Of a DNA stretch of 64,000 nt, positions 43,272-51,648 are shown in pieces. The translations under genes were made by a program, and so were the position numbers. Below the pieces are notes generated by a model that saw only the letters and a list, made by a program, of their open reading frames with translations, made no database searches and was not told the DNA's origin. Source of the DNA: JAJDXW01 sp965243335 (GTDB lineage Bacteria; Pseudomonadota; Gammaproteobacteria; HK1); assembly GCA_965243335.1 (NCBI GenBank), contig OZ251545.1, positions 5,208,001 through 5,272,000 of the forward strand, given 5' to 3'. Every line of letters starts with the position of its first letter. Position 1 is the stretch's first letter.

Positions 43272-44914
43272 AGCCGCCCCCGTTCGATTACGTCCGCCCG
43301 GACGGGGTGGAGGCGGCGGTGGCGGCCCTCGCGGAGACCGGCGACGACGCGAGGCTCCTCGCGGGCGGGCTCTCCCTCGTGCCGATGATGAACTTCCGGC
43401 TGGTCGCCCCGGCGGTCGTGATCGATATAGGCGGCATCGGGGCGCTGAAGGAGATCACGGACCACGGCGCGGAGATCGAGGTCGGGGCCGGGGTTGCGCA
43501 GGCCGCGTTCGAGCGCTGGCCGGCGCTCGCCGAAAGGCTTCCCCTGATCGCGGAAGCGCTCCCCCACGTCGGCCACTACCCGACCCGTGCGCGCGGCACG
43601 GTGGGCGGCTCCGTCGCGCACGCGGACCCGAGCGCCGAGCTGCCCCTCGCGCTTGCGCTGCTGGACGGAGCGGTACGGCTCCGTTCGGCGCGCGGCGAAC
43701 GGCGGGTAGCGGCGCGCGCGTTCTTCGAGGGGACCCTCGAGACCGCCTGCCGGGAGGACGAGATGGTGGTCGCGACCCGCTGGCCGGGGGCCGCGCCGGG
43801 CGCGCGCTACGCCTTCGACGAGGTCGCGCTCCGCCACGGCGACTTCGCGATCGCCTCCTGCGCGGTGCGGCTCGAGGAGGACCGGATGGCGGTCGGCTTC
43901 GGCGGGGTCGCGGACGTCCCGGTCGTCCGCGAATGGCCGCGGCTCGCGGGGAGCGCCCTTGACGATGCGCTCGCCGCGCTTTCGGAGGAGATCGACGTCG
44001 CCGCCGATGGAAGCGAGGGGGACGGGGGCGCCGCGTACCGCCGCCGCCTCGTCCGCACCCTCGGCCGGCGGACGGTCGAGCGGGCGGAAGCCGGCCTTCC
44101 GGCCGCGGGCGGAGCGGGCCGGGAGGCGCCGCTTCCCTCCGCCCCGCCCGACGACGAACCGGGGCCGCCGACCGGGCCGGTCTTCGCGGCCCCGGCGTCT
44201 TCCCGGGCTTCCTTGCCGGCTTTCTCCGACCCTTCGCATGGGCAGGAGACGGACCCGCGCCGTCCTGCCGGCCCGGCCAGCGCGTCCGACCCGGCCAGCC
44301 TGCCCGGCGGCGGCCCGCCCGGAGGCGGGGCCAGCCCGCCGCTCCGGGCCGGGCCGCGCCTTCGCGCGGACGAACGCCACCGCGTCGAATTCGTGCTGAA
44401 CGGAGAGCCGTGCGCCGGGGAGGCGCCCCCCCGCCTGCTCTTGAGCGACTTCCTCCGCCAGGGGTTCGGCCGGCGGGGCGTGCACGTCGGGTGCGAGCAC
44501 GGGGTGTGCGGAGCGTGCACCGTGCGCCTCGACGGGGCGCCGGCCCGCGCCTGCCTCGTCTTCGCCGTCCAGGCGCACGGGCGGCGGGTGGACACGGTGG
44601 AAGGGCTTGCCGCCGGAGCCGCCGGCCCGGAGGGTCCGGAAGGGCCGGGGTCGGGCGAACCGGACGGCGCGCCGCTCTCGCCGCTCCAGGAAGCGTTCCG
44701 CCGCCACCATGCGCTCCAGTGCGGCTACTGCACCCCGGGGATCCTGATGACGATGACGGAATGGCTCGAACGGCTCGCCCTCGAAGGGCGGGCGCCGGAG
44801 GAAGCGGAAGTACGGGCGGTGCTGAGCGGCCACCTCTGCCGGTGCACGGGCTACGAACCCATCGTCGCGGCAGTGATGGAGACGGCGGCCGGCGTCGCCC
44901 GAGGACCCGCATAG
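43268..44914 (+). CDS. Fused FAD subunit and 2Fe-2S subunit of a molybdenum hydroxylase
   Basis: The 548-residue chain joins two subunits that are usually separate. Residues 1-285 are a CoxM-type FAD domain (LLAGGLSLVPMMNFRL, GTVGGSVAHADPSAEL). A low-complexity linker of about 90 Pro/Ala/Gly-rich residues follows. From about residue 375 comes a CoxS-type protein with both iron-sulfur clusters: the plant-ferredoxin type (CEHGVCGACTVRLDG) and the second (QCGYCTPGILMT ... CRCTGY). All eight cluster cysteines are present. Electrons would pass from the Mo site in the preceding gene product to the clusters and FAD. The GTG start overlaps the stop of the large-subunit gene. Confidence 0.9.
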   Translation: MKPPPFDYVRPDGVEAAVAALAETGDDARLLAGGLSLVPMMNFRLVAPAVVIDIGGIGALKEITDHGAEIEVGAGVAQAAFERWPALAERLPLIAEALPHVGHYPTRARGTVGGSVAHADPSAELPLALALLDGAVRLRSARGERRVAARAFFEGTLETACREDEMVVATRWPGAAPGARYAFDEVALRHGDFAIASCAVRLEEDRMAVGFGGVADVPVVREWPRLAGSALDDALAALSEEIDVAADGSEGDGGAAYRRRLVRTLGRRTVERAEAGLPAAGGAGREAPLPSAPPDDEPGPPTGPVFAAPASSRASLPAFSDPSHGQETDPRRPAGPASASDPASLPGGGPPGGGASPPLRAGPRLRADERHRVEFVLNGEPCAGEAPPRLLLSDFLRQGFGRRGVHVGCEHGVCGACTVRLDGAPARACLVFAVQAHGRRVDTVEGLAAGAAGPEGPEGPGSGEPDGAPLSPLQEAFRRHHALQCGYCTPGILMTMTEWLERLALEGRAPEEAEVRAVLSGHLCRCTGYEPIVAAVMETAAGVARGPA

Positions 44915-44986
44915 ATGGACCTGATTACGCACAAGGCTCAGCTTGCGATCTCGGATCGATGGAAACCCGGGCACAGGCCTCGCGAA

Positions 44987-45086
44987 AACCCGTCATTCCC
45001 GCGCAAGCGGGAATCCACTCCAACCAGAAATTCCTGGATTCCCACCCCCGCTTCCGCGAGCACAGCTTGCGCGGGAATGACGGGTT
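44987..45086. repeat. Palindromic repeat, family 2, copy 2
   Basis: Perfect 22-bp inverted arms at 44987-45008 and 45065-45086 (left opening AACCCGTCATTCCCGCG) enclose 56 bp with an inner GATTCCC motif. It fills the gap between the molybdenum-hydroxylase operon and the CoA ligase. Arms are related to the copy at 36874. Confidence 0.88.
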
Positions 45087-45131
45087 GGCAAAGACTACTC
45101 ACATGAGCGTTGCACGTAACCAGGCAGATGG

Positions 45132-46889
45132 ATGATTGACCTCGGAAGGCTGTTTCTCGCCGCGGCGGCGCGAAGCCCCGAGGCGTGCGCCATCGTCGAC
45201 GGCCCCCGCCGGCTGACCTACGCCGAATGGGCCGGCCGCATCGGGAACGCCGTCGCCGGCCTCGACGCGCTCGGGCTCGGTCCGGGCGACCACCTCGTGA
45301 CCGTGCTCCGCAACCGGCTCGAAGCCGCGACCCTGCACTGGGCCTGCCAGTTCACCGGGGTCGTCGTCACCCCGATCAACTGGCGCGCCACGGGCGACGA
45401 GCTTGCCTGGGTGCTCGGCGACGCCGACGCCCGCGCCCTCGTGTACGAGCCGGCATCGGCGATGGCGGTGGGCGAAGCAGCAGCGGTAGCGGCGGGGGCG
45501 GGAACGGAGAAGCCGAACGGACGGACGTTCCCCCGCATCGCGCTCGACGGCGCCCCGCACGCGACCGGCTCGTGGGAGGAGGTCTTCCAGGCGAGCGACG
45601 GTCAGGAGCCGGCTTCCGTCGCCGACCCGGCCTCCCCTCCCGGCCTCGCGTCCCGCCCCGTGCCTGCTTCCTGTCCCGGACCTCCCGCCCGCCTCAGTAC
45701 CGGGTCCGATTCCGCACTTCCCTCCGGTCCCGGACCCGCGCCCTTCGCGGCGCCCGCTTCCGCTCCCGGCGCCGAACGCGCCTCTTCCGCGACGTCTGCC
45801 GGCCTCGCGCCGCGCGCCGCCGCCGAAGACGTCTCCGTCATGCTCTACACCTCCGGGACCACCGGGCGCGGCAAGGGGGTCCCGCGCCGCCACCGGGCGG
45901 AGCGGGCGGCGGCGCTCGCCCACGTCGCGCATCACCAGTACGCGTTCGGCGAATCGACCCTGGGGGTCATGCCGCTCTACCACACGATGGGGGTGCGCTC
46001 GCTCCTCGCGACGGCGGCTCTCAGTGGCTGCTTCGTTTGCCAGCCCCGGTTCGACGCGGCGGAGGCGCTCGACCTCATCGAGACGGAAGGGATCACCTCC
46101 CTCTACCTCGTGCCGACCCTCTATCACGACCTCCTCGGCCATCCCGCGTTCTCGCCGGAACGGGTCGCGAGCGTGCGCCGGGTCGGCTTCGCGGGGATGC
46201 CGATGACGGATGCGCTCGTGCGGCGGGTGGAGGAGGGGTTCCGCCCCGAGCTGTTCGTCAACCACTACGGCTCGTCGGAGGTGTTCACCTTCACCGTGGA
46301 CCAGCACGCCGCGCGCAAGCCGGGCTCGGCCGGGCGGGCAGGGCTGAACCAGGAGGTTCGGGTGGTGCGGCTCGGCTCCGCCGACCCGGACGACACGGTG
46401 GACGCCCCCGGAGAGGAAGGCCAGATCGCGGTCCGGCTCGACAGCGGCGAAGCGTTCGACGGGTACTGGCGCCGCCCGGACGCGGACGCGAAGGCGCTCC
46501 ACCGGGACTGGTACTTCACCGGCGACACCGGCTACCGGGACGCGGACGGCGACCTCTTCGTCACCGGGCGGGTGGACGACATGATCATCAGCGGCGGGGA
46601 GAACGTCACCCCGGTCGAGGTCGAGAACGTGCTGTCGCTGCATCCCGCGGTGGCGGAAGTGGCGGTCGCCGGCCTTCCCGACGATCGCTGGGGCCAGCGG
46701 GTGGCCGCCTTCGTGGTGCGGCGCGAGCCGGTCGGGGAAGACGCCCTCGACGCGCACTGCCGCGCCTCGACCCTGCCCGCGTTCAAGCGGCCCCGCGCCT
46801 ATGCCTTCGTGCGCGAGATCCCGAAGTCCCCGGTCGGCAAGGTCCTCCGCCGCCGCCTCATCGCCGGCGACTACGACCCGGAAACCTGA
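45132..46889 (+). CDS. AMP-forming acyl-CoA synthetase (ligase)
   Basis: The 585-residue protein is an ANL-superfamily adenylating enzyme that activates a carboxylic acid to its CoA thioester. Motifs in order: the P-loop-like LYTSGTTGRGKGVPRRH, YGSSE, the ATP-binding GDTGYRDADGD, hinge GRVDDMIISGGENV, and the catalytic Lys near the end (PKSPVGKVLRRR). A Pro/Ala/Ser-rich insert of about 75 residues (157-233) separates the N-terminal parts. The substrate is unknown; similarity to benzoate-type ligases is only general. Pieces of this gene's 3' half recur at 48263-48373 and 60602-60814, on either side of the defence island. Confidence 0.88.
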   Translation: MIDLGRLFLAAAARSPEACAIVDGPRRLTYAEWAGRIGNAVAGLDALGLGPGDHLVTVLRNRLEAATLHWACQFTGVVVTPINWRATGDELAWVLGDADARALVYEPASAMAVGEAAAVAAGAGTEKPNGRTFPRIALDGAPHATGSWEEVFQASDGQEPASVADPASPPGLASRPVPASCPGPPARLSTGSDSALPSGPGPAPFAAPASAPGAERASSATSAGLAPRAAAEDVSVMLYTSGTTGRGKGVPRRHRAERAAALAHVAHHQYAFGESTLGVMPLYHTMGVRSLLATAALSGCFVCQPRFDAAEALDLIETEGITSLYLVPTLYHDLLGHPAFSPERVASVRRVGFAGMPMTDALVRRVEEGFRPELFVNHYGSSEVFTFTVDQHAARKPGSAGRAGLNQEVRVVRLGSADPDDTVDAPGEEGQIAVRLDSGEAFDGYWRRPDADAKALHRDWYFTGDTGYRDADGDLFVTGRVDDMIISGGENVTPVEVENVLSLHPAVAEVAVAGLPDDRWGQRVAAFVVRREPVGEDALDAHCRASTLPAFKRPRAYAFVREIPKSPVGKVLRRRLIAGDYDPET

Positions 46890-47066
46890 CCCGCCCGCCG
46901 CCAACATCACCGTCAATCAGGGCAAACCTCGGCCCGTCCACTTCCTTCCCGGCGAAAAACCGCGCCTCACGGACGCCAACGGGAACGAGTGATGGGCGCG
47001 CATCACCACCGTCACCAGCGGGTCGATCCTGCTAGAATCCCGAGCGCGTCTCGAACGGAGGAAGAG
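46890..47066. other. Short gap after the CoA ligase
   Basis: A short open stretch directly after the ligase stop would encode NITVNQGKPRPVHFLPGEK and stop at 46992, without a start codon; it may be a remnant of a lost gene. The rest leads into the ribosome-binding site (GGAGGAAGAG) of the next small gene. There is a drop in GC content at about 47060. Confidence 0.4.
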
Positions 47067-47257
47067 ATGGCCATCGGGGAGTCGAGTGGAACGGCAGTGC
47101 CGAATACATCTGGTACAGCGTATGGTCTCATCGACGCGATCATCTATGGAAAGGGTTTATCGAAGTAAGTTTGAATCCAGATGAGGATCAATCCGCTCTT
47201 GCGGTATTGGATTCCATCATCGAGAGGCAGGGCCGGGAGGGAGGGCCCCGAACATGA
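47067..47257 (+). pseudogene. Small gene with a frameshift near its start (unknown family)
   Basis: An ATG at 47067 with a strong GGAGGAAGAG ribosome-binding site opens MAIGES..., which stops after 33 codons. A second frame entering just after the fourth codon gives a protein-like product: VEWNGSAEYIWYSVW, WKGFIEVSLNPDEDQ, and VLDSIIERQGREGG, ending with a TGA at 47255-47257 that overlaps the ATG of the next gene (ATGA). One inserted base or two deleted bases near 47078-47083 would explain this. The intact form would be about 67 residues. Its function is unknown, but coupling to the downstream gene suggests the two act together. Confidence 0.6.
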
Positions 47258-48177
47258 AGTACGAAGAATACATGTCCGTCGTGTCCGAGATCGCTCAGCT
47301 GGAGGATTTGCTGCTGGGCCTTCCGGAAGATATGGTGATCGAGCGGATGGGGTTGGAATCACGCTTGGAGAGGATCAGGGCGCGAATCGAAGGTGTCCGG
47401 CGGCCCTCTGCTCCGAAGAAGGCGTACGTCACCTTCCGGGGCAAGCCCGTCAGGGATAGCTCCGGCATCGCCGCAGGGTTCGGGGCGAAGGCGTTGTCCG
47501 CCTTCAGCGATGCCGTCATGATGGCGGCCGCGGGCGCATCGGGGGAGCTTGGAGAACGAGGTCGGATGCCTGACCGTGGAATAAACGAGCCTTTTGTTAC
47601 CGGATTCGCTACCGGCTCCTTCGGATTCGAGCTCGAAATTCCGGACGCAGAGCACGGAAAACAAGAAGGGCTTTTCGCAGGAAACCCTGCCGAAAAGGCG
47701 ATCGGGAACATTCAGGATCTGTTGCGTCTTTCATCCAGCGGATCCGACGACGAGCTATCTGCTCTGGCCGACGAGATCCATCCGCGATCGGTCAGGAAGG
47801 TAGTCTCATTCCTGGAGCTGATGCATCGCAATGATGCCTGGTGCGCCGTTCATTTCGGCGGGAACAAATTCCAGTTTCGCGATGCCGGTCAGGTAAAGCA
47901 TTCAGCAAATCGCCTGGGCAAGAACAACGTTCATGAATCCGAAGAATCGATTCGTGGAAGATTTCAAGGCATATTGCCGCAGAAATTGATGTTCGAGTTG
48001 AGGCGCCTGGACGACGATTTCGTTATATCCGGGAAGATTGGGCGCGAGGCCGGAGATTCAGCGAATTTGCGCCGCCTCCCTCTGGATAAGATCGTTGTGG
48101 CCCGGGTTACCAAGGTGCGTGTGGGGCGAGGCGAGCCCAGATATACGCTCCGATCCGTCGAATATGAAACAGAGTAG
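47254..48177 (+). CDS. Hypothetical protein, second gene of an accessory two-gene unit
   Basis: The 307-residue product has no motif that I recognise. It begins with a coiled-coil-like, charged helical segment (QLEDLLLGLPEDMVIERMG), followed by VTFRGKPVRDSSGIAAGFG, a Gly/Phe-rich stretch (VTGFATGSFGFELEIPD), and a C-terminal beta-rich part (KIVVARVTKVRVGRGEPR). No signal peptide or membrane helix is seen. GC content is clearly lower than in the flanking core genes, which fits transfer. Its ATG overlaps the stop of the frameshifted small gene before it. Its position beside the CRISPR locus suggests a defence or toxin-antitoxin role, but nothing in the sequence proves this. Confidence 0.7.
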   Translation: MKYEEYMSVVSEIAQLEDLLLGLPEDMVIERMGLESRLERIRARIEGVRRPSAPKKAYVTFRGKPVRDSSGIAAGFGAKALSAFSDAVMMAAAGASGELGERGRMPDRGINEPFVTGFATGSFGFELEIPDAEHGKQEGLFAGNPAEKAIGNIQDLLRLSSSGSDDELSALADEIHPRSVRKVVSFLELMHRNDAWCAVHFGGNKFQFRDAGQVKHSANRLGKNNVHESEESIRGRFQGILPQKLMFELRRLDDDFVISGKIGREAGDSANLRRLPLDKIVVARVTKVRVGRGEPRYTLRSVEYETE

Positions 48178-48492
48178 GTTGATTTTTCAATGACCAGTTT
48201 CCCTGAAAAATGAGCATGACTACTTCACTGCTTTCACAGTTCCCGCAGGAGGCCGGGCCGGGCCCTTACCCGTCTTCAAGCGACCTCCCGCCCATGCCTT
48301 CGTCCGCGAGACCCCGAAGCCCCAGGCCGACAAGGTCCGCCTCGTCACCGGCGAGTACGACCCGGAACCCTGACCGCCACGGGAAGTCGCTCGATTTCAT
48401 TTCCGCGGAGGCGCGGTTGTAACGCCGGAGGTGGCGGGGGGCATAGCGAGAGCGGGATGGACGAGATAGGGGAGCGGCATTGACCATGCTTG
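48178..48492. other. Region between the accessory unit and the CRISPR array
   Basis: The main content is a decayed piece of an acyl-CoA ligase gene (48263-48373). After it, about 120 bp separate the fragment from the distal end of the array. I see no promoter or RNA gene here; this side is the trailing end of the array. Confidence 0.5.
48263..48373 (+). pseudogene. 3'-terminal fragment of an acyl-CoA ligase gene
   Basis: One frame reads LPVFKRPPAHAFVRETPK and then ends GEYDPEP before a TGA at 48371. The intact ligase upstream has LPAFKRPRAYAFVREIPK and GDYDPET at the same places, so this is clearly the last 35 or so codons of a related gene. The catalytic-lysine region is altered (KPQADKVRLVT). 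It is on the same strand as the intact gene 1.4 kb to the left. The preceding part of the gene is absent here but appears at 60602. Confidence 0.8.
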
Positions 48493-50229
48493 GCGTCCGA
48501 CTGAAGTGGGGATTGGGAACCGTGCGGTACGAGGCACGCCACCTGCAGGGTCAGGGTCTCATTACCCCTCATGGGGATTGGGAACCAACCGCTTGACCAT
48601 CTTGAAACCCGCCAAATCCAACACCTCATTACCCCTCATGGGGATTGGGAACCCGGGCTACGTGGGCTACATGGCCCCGAAGACGGGCGACTCATTACCC
48701 CTCATGGGGATTGGGAACCCCGCAGCGGGACAACACGGACCGCTGGCCGGTGGACAACTCATTACCCCTCATGGGGATTGGGAACAACTTCCTCGCGGTC
48801 GAGGAGCTCACCAACTGGCCCCTCATTACCCCTCATGGGGATTGGGAACCCCGGTACATTCCGCCCGCGGATACGGGAGTCGACGTCTCATTACCCCTCA
48901 TGGGGATTGGGAACCGTCCCGGTGTGTGCGCCGGGCCGCTGTGGGGAGTCTGCTCATTACCCCTCATGGGGATTGGGAACCAGCGGCGAGTGCGGGCACG
49001 CGCACGCCAACGCCACCTCATTACCCCTCATGGGGATTGGGAACCAGCGGCGAGTGCGGGCACGCGCACGCCAACGCCACCTCATTACCCCTCATGGGGA
49101 TTGGGAACCTCGCCATCCAGCAGGCGGGGGACTGGTCCTCCCCGGACTCATTACCCCTCATGGGGATTGGGAACCGAGGTTGTAGGGCACCACGGAGAGC
49201 GGGTTCATGAGCTCATTACCCCTCATGGGGATTGGGAACCCTTCCACAACGTCGTCGAGGCCAAAGTCCTTCGTGGCTCATTACCCCTCATGGGGATTGG
49301 GAACCCGGACCTTCTTGGGGTTGCCCCCCCACCGCTCGATGAGCTCATTACCCCTCATGGGGATTGGGAACCGGGCAAGCCGGACAAGCGGCGCGGGCGG
49401 GACCACCTCTCATTACCCCTCATGGGGATTGGGAACCCACTAGAGGATGCCCCGGGCCGGATGAGTCGCGCGGTCCTCATTACCCCTCATGGGGATTGGG
49501 AACCTCCCTCCCAGCGCTCCATGATCGTCCCGGCCGCGTGCTCATTACCCCTCATGGGGATTGGGAACCCTGGTCCGGGTCGCTCATCGTGCCTTCCTTC
49601 CGCTCCTCATTACCCCTCATGGGGATTGGGAACCCGCACGCGCCGTCGTAGGCCTCGATCGCCCGGTCGACTCATTACCCCTCATGGGGATTGGGAACCC
49701 CCCGCGCGGATCGCCCGCTGCCGGTCGTGCTCCGTCCACTCATTACCCCTCATGGGGATTGGGAACCGCGGTCGGGAAGGAGCGTACGGAAGGCGAGCCG
49801 AAGAACTCATTACCCCTCATGGGGATTGGGAACCACTTCGTGCCGCGCCGGTTTGACGCGAGGGTGGTTTCTCATTACCCCTCATGGGGATTGGGAACCC
49901 AGCGTGGGTCCGTCGGAGCGGTACGAGACCTTCCCCTCATTACCCCTCATGGGGATTGGGAACCTCGACCCGGTAGAAGGCGAGGAAGGCCGCCTTGCCG
50001 ACTCATTACCCCTCATGGGGATTGGGAACCCGGGAGCAACCGTGCGGTCCTCCCTCTCGCCGCCTTCTCATTACCCCTCATGGGGATTGGGAACCGCGTT
50101 CAGCAGCTCGCGGGCGCGGTGGGCCATGAGGGCTCATTACCCCTCATGGGGATTGGGAACCCCCGCCGCGCGGCGCTTGACGTGCCCTACCTCTTCCTCG
50201 CCTCATTACCCCTCATGGGGATTGGGAAC
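48493..50229 (-). CRISPR. CRISPR array: 26 perfect 28-bp repeats and one degenerate terminal repeat
   Basis: On the minus strand the repeat begins GTTCCCAATCCCC and ends GTAATGAG, with CCCC/GGGG forming the hairpin around ATGA. Twenty-six identical copies run from 48558 to 50229, with a 27th, degenerate copy at 48493-48520 that keeps only the half near the next spacer. Spacers are 36-41 bp. The degenerate copy marks the oldest end on the left. The leader is therefore on the right at 50230-50361, next to cas2, and the array is transcribed leftwards like the cas genes. A GUAAUGAG 5' handle of 8 nt would follow Cas6 cleavage. Two adjacent spacers (48981-49016 and 49045-49080) are identical. Confidence 0.97.
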
Positions 50230-50361
50230 CCCTTGGCACTTCAGTGCCTTCAGCGCATATGGTATCTGCCGACACGCCGTATCGATGACCAATACTTGTC
50301 GCATTTGCGCCCGGATACCGGTGCGATGACGGTTGTGCGCTCAAGCGCCTGCGTCGGGAGG
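50230..50361 (-). promoter_or_regulatory. CRISPR leader between cas2 and the newest repeat
   Basis: The 132 bp between the last perfect repeat and the cas2 stop codon have the expected position of the leader, which contains the array promoter and the integration signals. The sequence is less GC-rich than the spacers. I could not pick out a single convincing -35/-10 pair, and no repeat-like unit is left in it. Confidence 0.65.
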
Positions 50362-50661
50362 TCACAGGATGGCCCAATCCTTACCGTGCCAGCCGTGGTC
50401 TTCCTGGCCCATCCGTCCGCCAGCGGAATCCTTCGTCAGCTTTCGTACCTGGACATTGTGCCGATTACGGCAAACGAGCGTCAGTATGTGATCGTCCGGT
50501 TCGATCACCTGGGCAATTCTTGAGGTCAGCTTTATCCACTCTGATTCCGAAATATCGCCCATGAACACTGAATTTTGTTCGTGCATCAGATACTCCTTGA
50601 GGGTCTTCTTGAACAAGCCCGTCCTTTCGGCGGGGACATCATAGCACACGACGACGAACAT
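50362..50661 (-). CDS. cas2: CRISPR-associated endoribonuclease/integration protein Cas2
   Basis: The 99-residue protein has the Cas2 ferredoxin-like opening MFVVVCYDVP with the conserved Asp at position 8, a KTLKEYLMHEQNSVFMGDIS middle, and a beta-strand (DHILTLVCRNRHNV). With Cas1 it forms the spacer-integration complex. A short extra tail follows residue 80 (GGRMGQEDHGWHGKDWAIL). It is the last gene of the operon, 9 nt after cas1, and is followed by the leader. Confidence 0.95.
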   Translation of the reverse strand: MFVVVCYDVPAERTGLFKKTLKEYLMHEQNSVFMGDISESEWIKLTSRIAQVIEPDDHILTLVCRNRHNVQVRKLTKDSAGGRMGQEDHGWHGKDWAIL

Positions 50662-50670
50662 GGTCCGGAA

Positions 50671-51648
50671 TCACCCTTTCCAGACGAAAGCGCGAAACCG
50701 AGCCATGCCGAGCGCCTCCCGTTCCAGGGAGAGACATTGCCGGTGAATCGCCTGGCGGAGCGTATGTTCTCCCCAATCTTCTTCGAGGCGTGCGTGGAAG
50801 TGCTCCGTCGCCTTGATCCGCCCTTTTTCGCTGAGCAAGCAAATTCCCGGCTTGCGCTCGAACCACGATTCGGCCACGTGACCGCGCCGGTAGGCAGACA
50901 GGATCAGCGCGTCGGACAATATCGGCCGAAACGGTTCGGCCATGTCGATGGCCAATGAGCGACGGCCGGCCGCTGGTGAATGCAGGAACGAGACGCTTCG
51001 CTCCAAGTGCGTCTTCGCGAGCTCGTTCGCACACGTGGAATAGAGCAGCATGTTGAAGAACGACATCAGGCAGTTCACCGGGTCGGGCGGCGGCCGCCGG
51101 ATCCTGCGATGCAGCTTCGCGCCGGGTGCTATGCGGCCGAACGATTCATGCAAAAAGGCTCGGGCTTGGCCTTCCGATCCCATCAGTGCTTCCAGTCTGT
51201 CCGCCTGATCAGTCGCAGCCAGCGCGCGTTCCACCCCGTCAAGTGCCGTGTCGAGGCCCGGACAGCCGTTTCGGCGGTAGCGTTTGAGCAGCCCGCGCAT
51301 TGAGCGCATCTGCGCCCGCACGATTTCCCGGGCGATCCGCAACCTGGCGGATTCATCCAGAAACAATGCCACCTGTCCTACACGTACCCGCCCCGATGGG
51401 GGCTCTTCCTCGGGCTCGAAGGCGCCGAGAAATCCCCCTCCTCCGTCGAGGATGGTGAAGCGTATCCCTCTCCGCCCCATGTCCTTGAGGAGTGGGATGG
51501 AGATGGAGCCGTTACCCATGCACAATACGTGTTTGACGCCGTTCAACGGGATGGATTTGCGCCCCGCATCCGACGTCACGACCAGCGCATTTTCGTGCCG
51601 GTTCAAACGAGCGTCCCTCGGGACGATTACCGTATCCATGTCATTCAT
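50671..51648 (-). CDS. cas1: CRISPR-associated integrase Cas1
   Basis: The 325-residue integrase inserts spacers at the leader end. The metal-binding catalytic set is intact: E159 in LMGSEGQARAF, H223 in VSFLHSPAAG, and D235 (with E238) in AIDMAEPFRP. The N-terminal beta domain (TVIVPRDARLNRHENALVV) and the GNGSISIPLLKDMG segment are also typical. It looks like the Cas1 of type I-B/I-D systems. Its start overlaps the cas4 end by 8 nt, and the likely partner Cas4 precedes it. Confidence 0.96.
   Translation of the reverse strand: MNDMDTVIVPRDARLNRHENALVVTSDAGRKSIPLNGVKHVLCMGNGSISIPLLKDMGRRGIRFTILDGGGGFLGAFEPEEEPPSGRVRVGQVALFLDESARLRIAREIVRAQMRSMRGLLKRYRRNGCPGLDTALDGVERALAATDQADRLEALMGSEGQARAFLHESFGRIAPGAKLHRRIRRPPPDPVNCLMSFFNMLLYSTCANELAKTHLERSVSFLHSPAAGRRSLAIDMAEPFRPILSDALILSAYRRGHVAESWFERKPGICLLSEKGRIKATEHFHARLEEDWGEHTLRQAIHRQCLSLEREALGMARFRAFVWKG

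Noticed and set aside
47067..47168. A 33-codon gene reading to a TAA in the first frame
   Set aside because: The product has low complexity, whereas another frame over the same DNA gives a much more protein-like product that is coupled to the next gene. I therefore treat it as the start of a frameshifted gene.
48506..50523. Long open reading frames (over 200 to 400 codons) across the CRISPR array with repeated GIGN and THYPSWGLGT-type strings
   Set aside because: They are translations of the 28-bp repeats and spacers; a repeat-plus-spacer length often keeps a frame open. No ribosome-binding site or protein family supports them.
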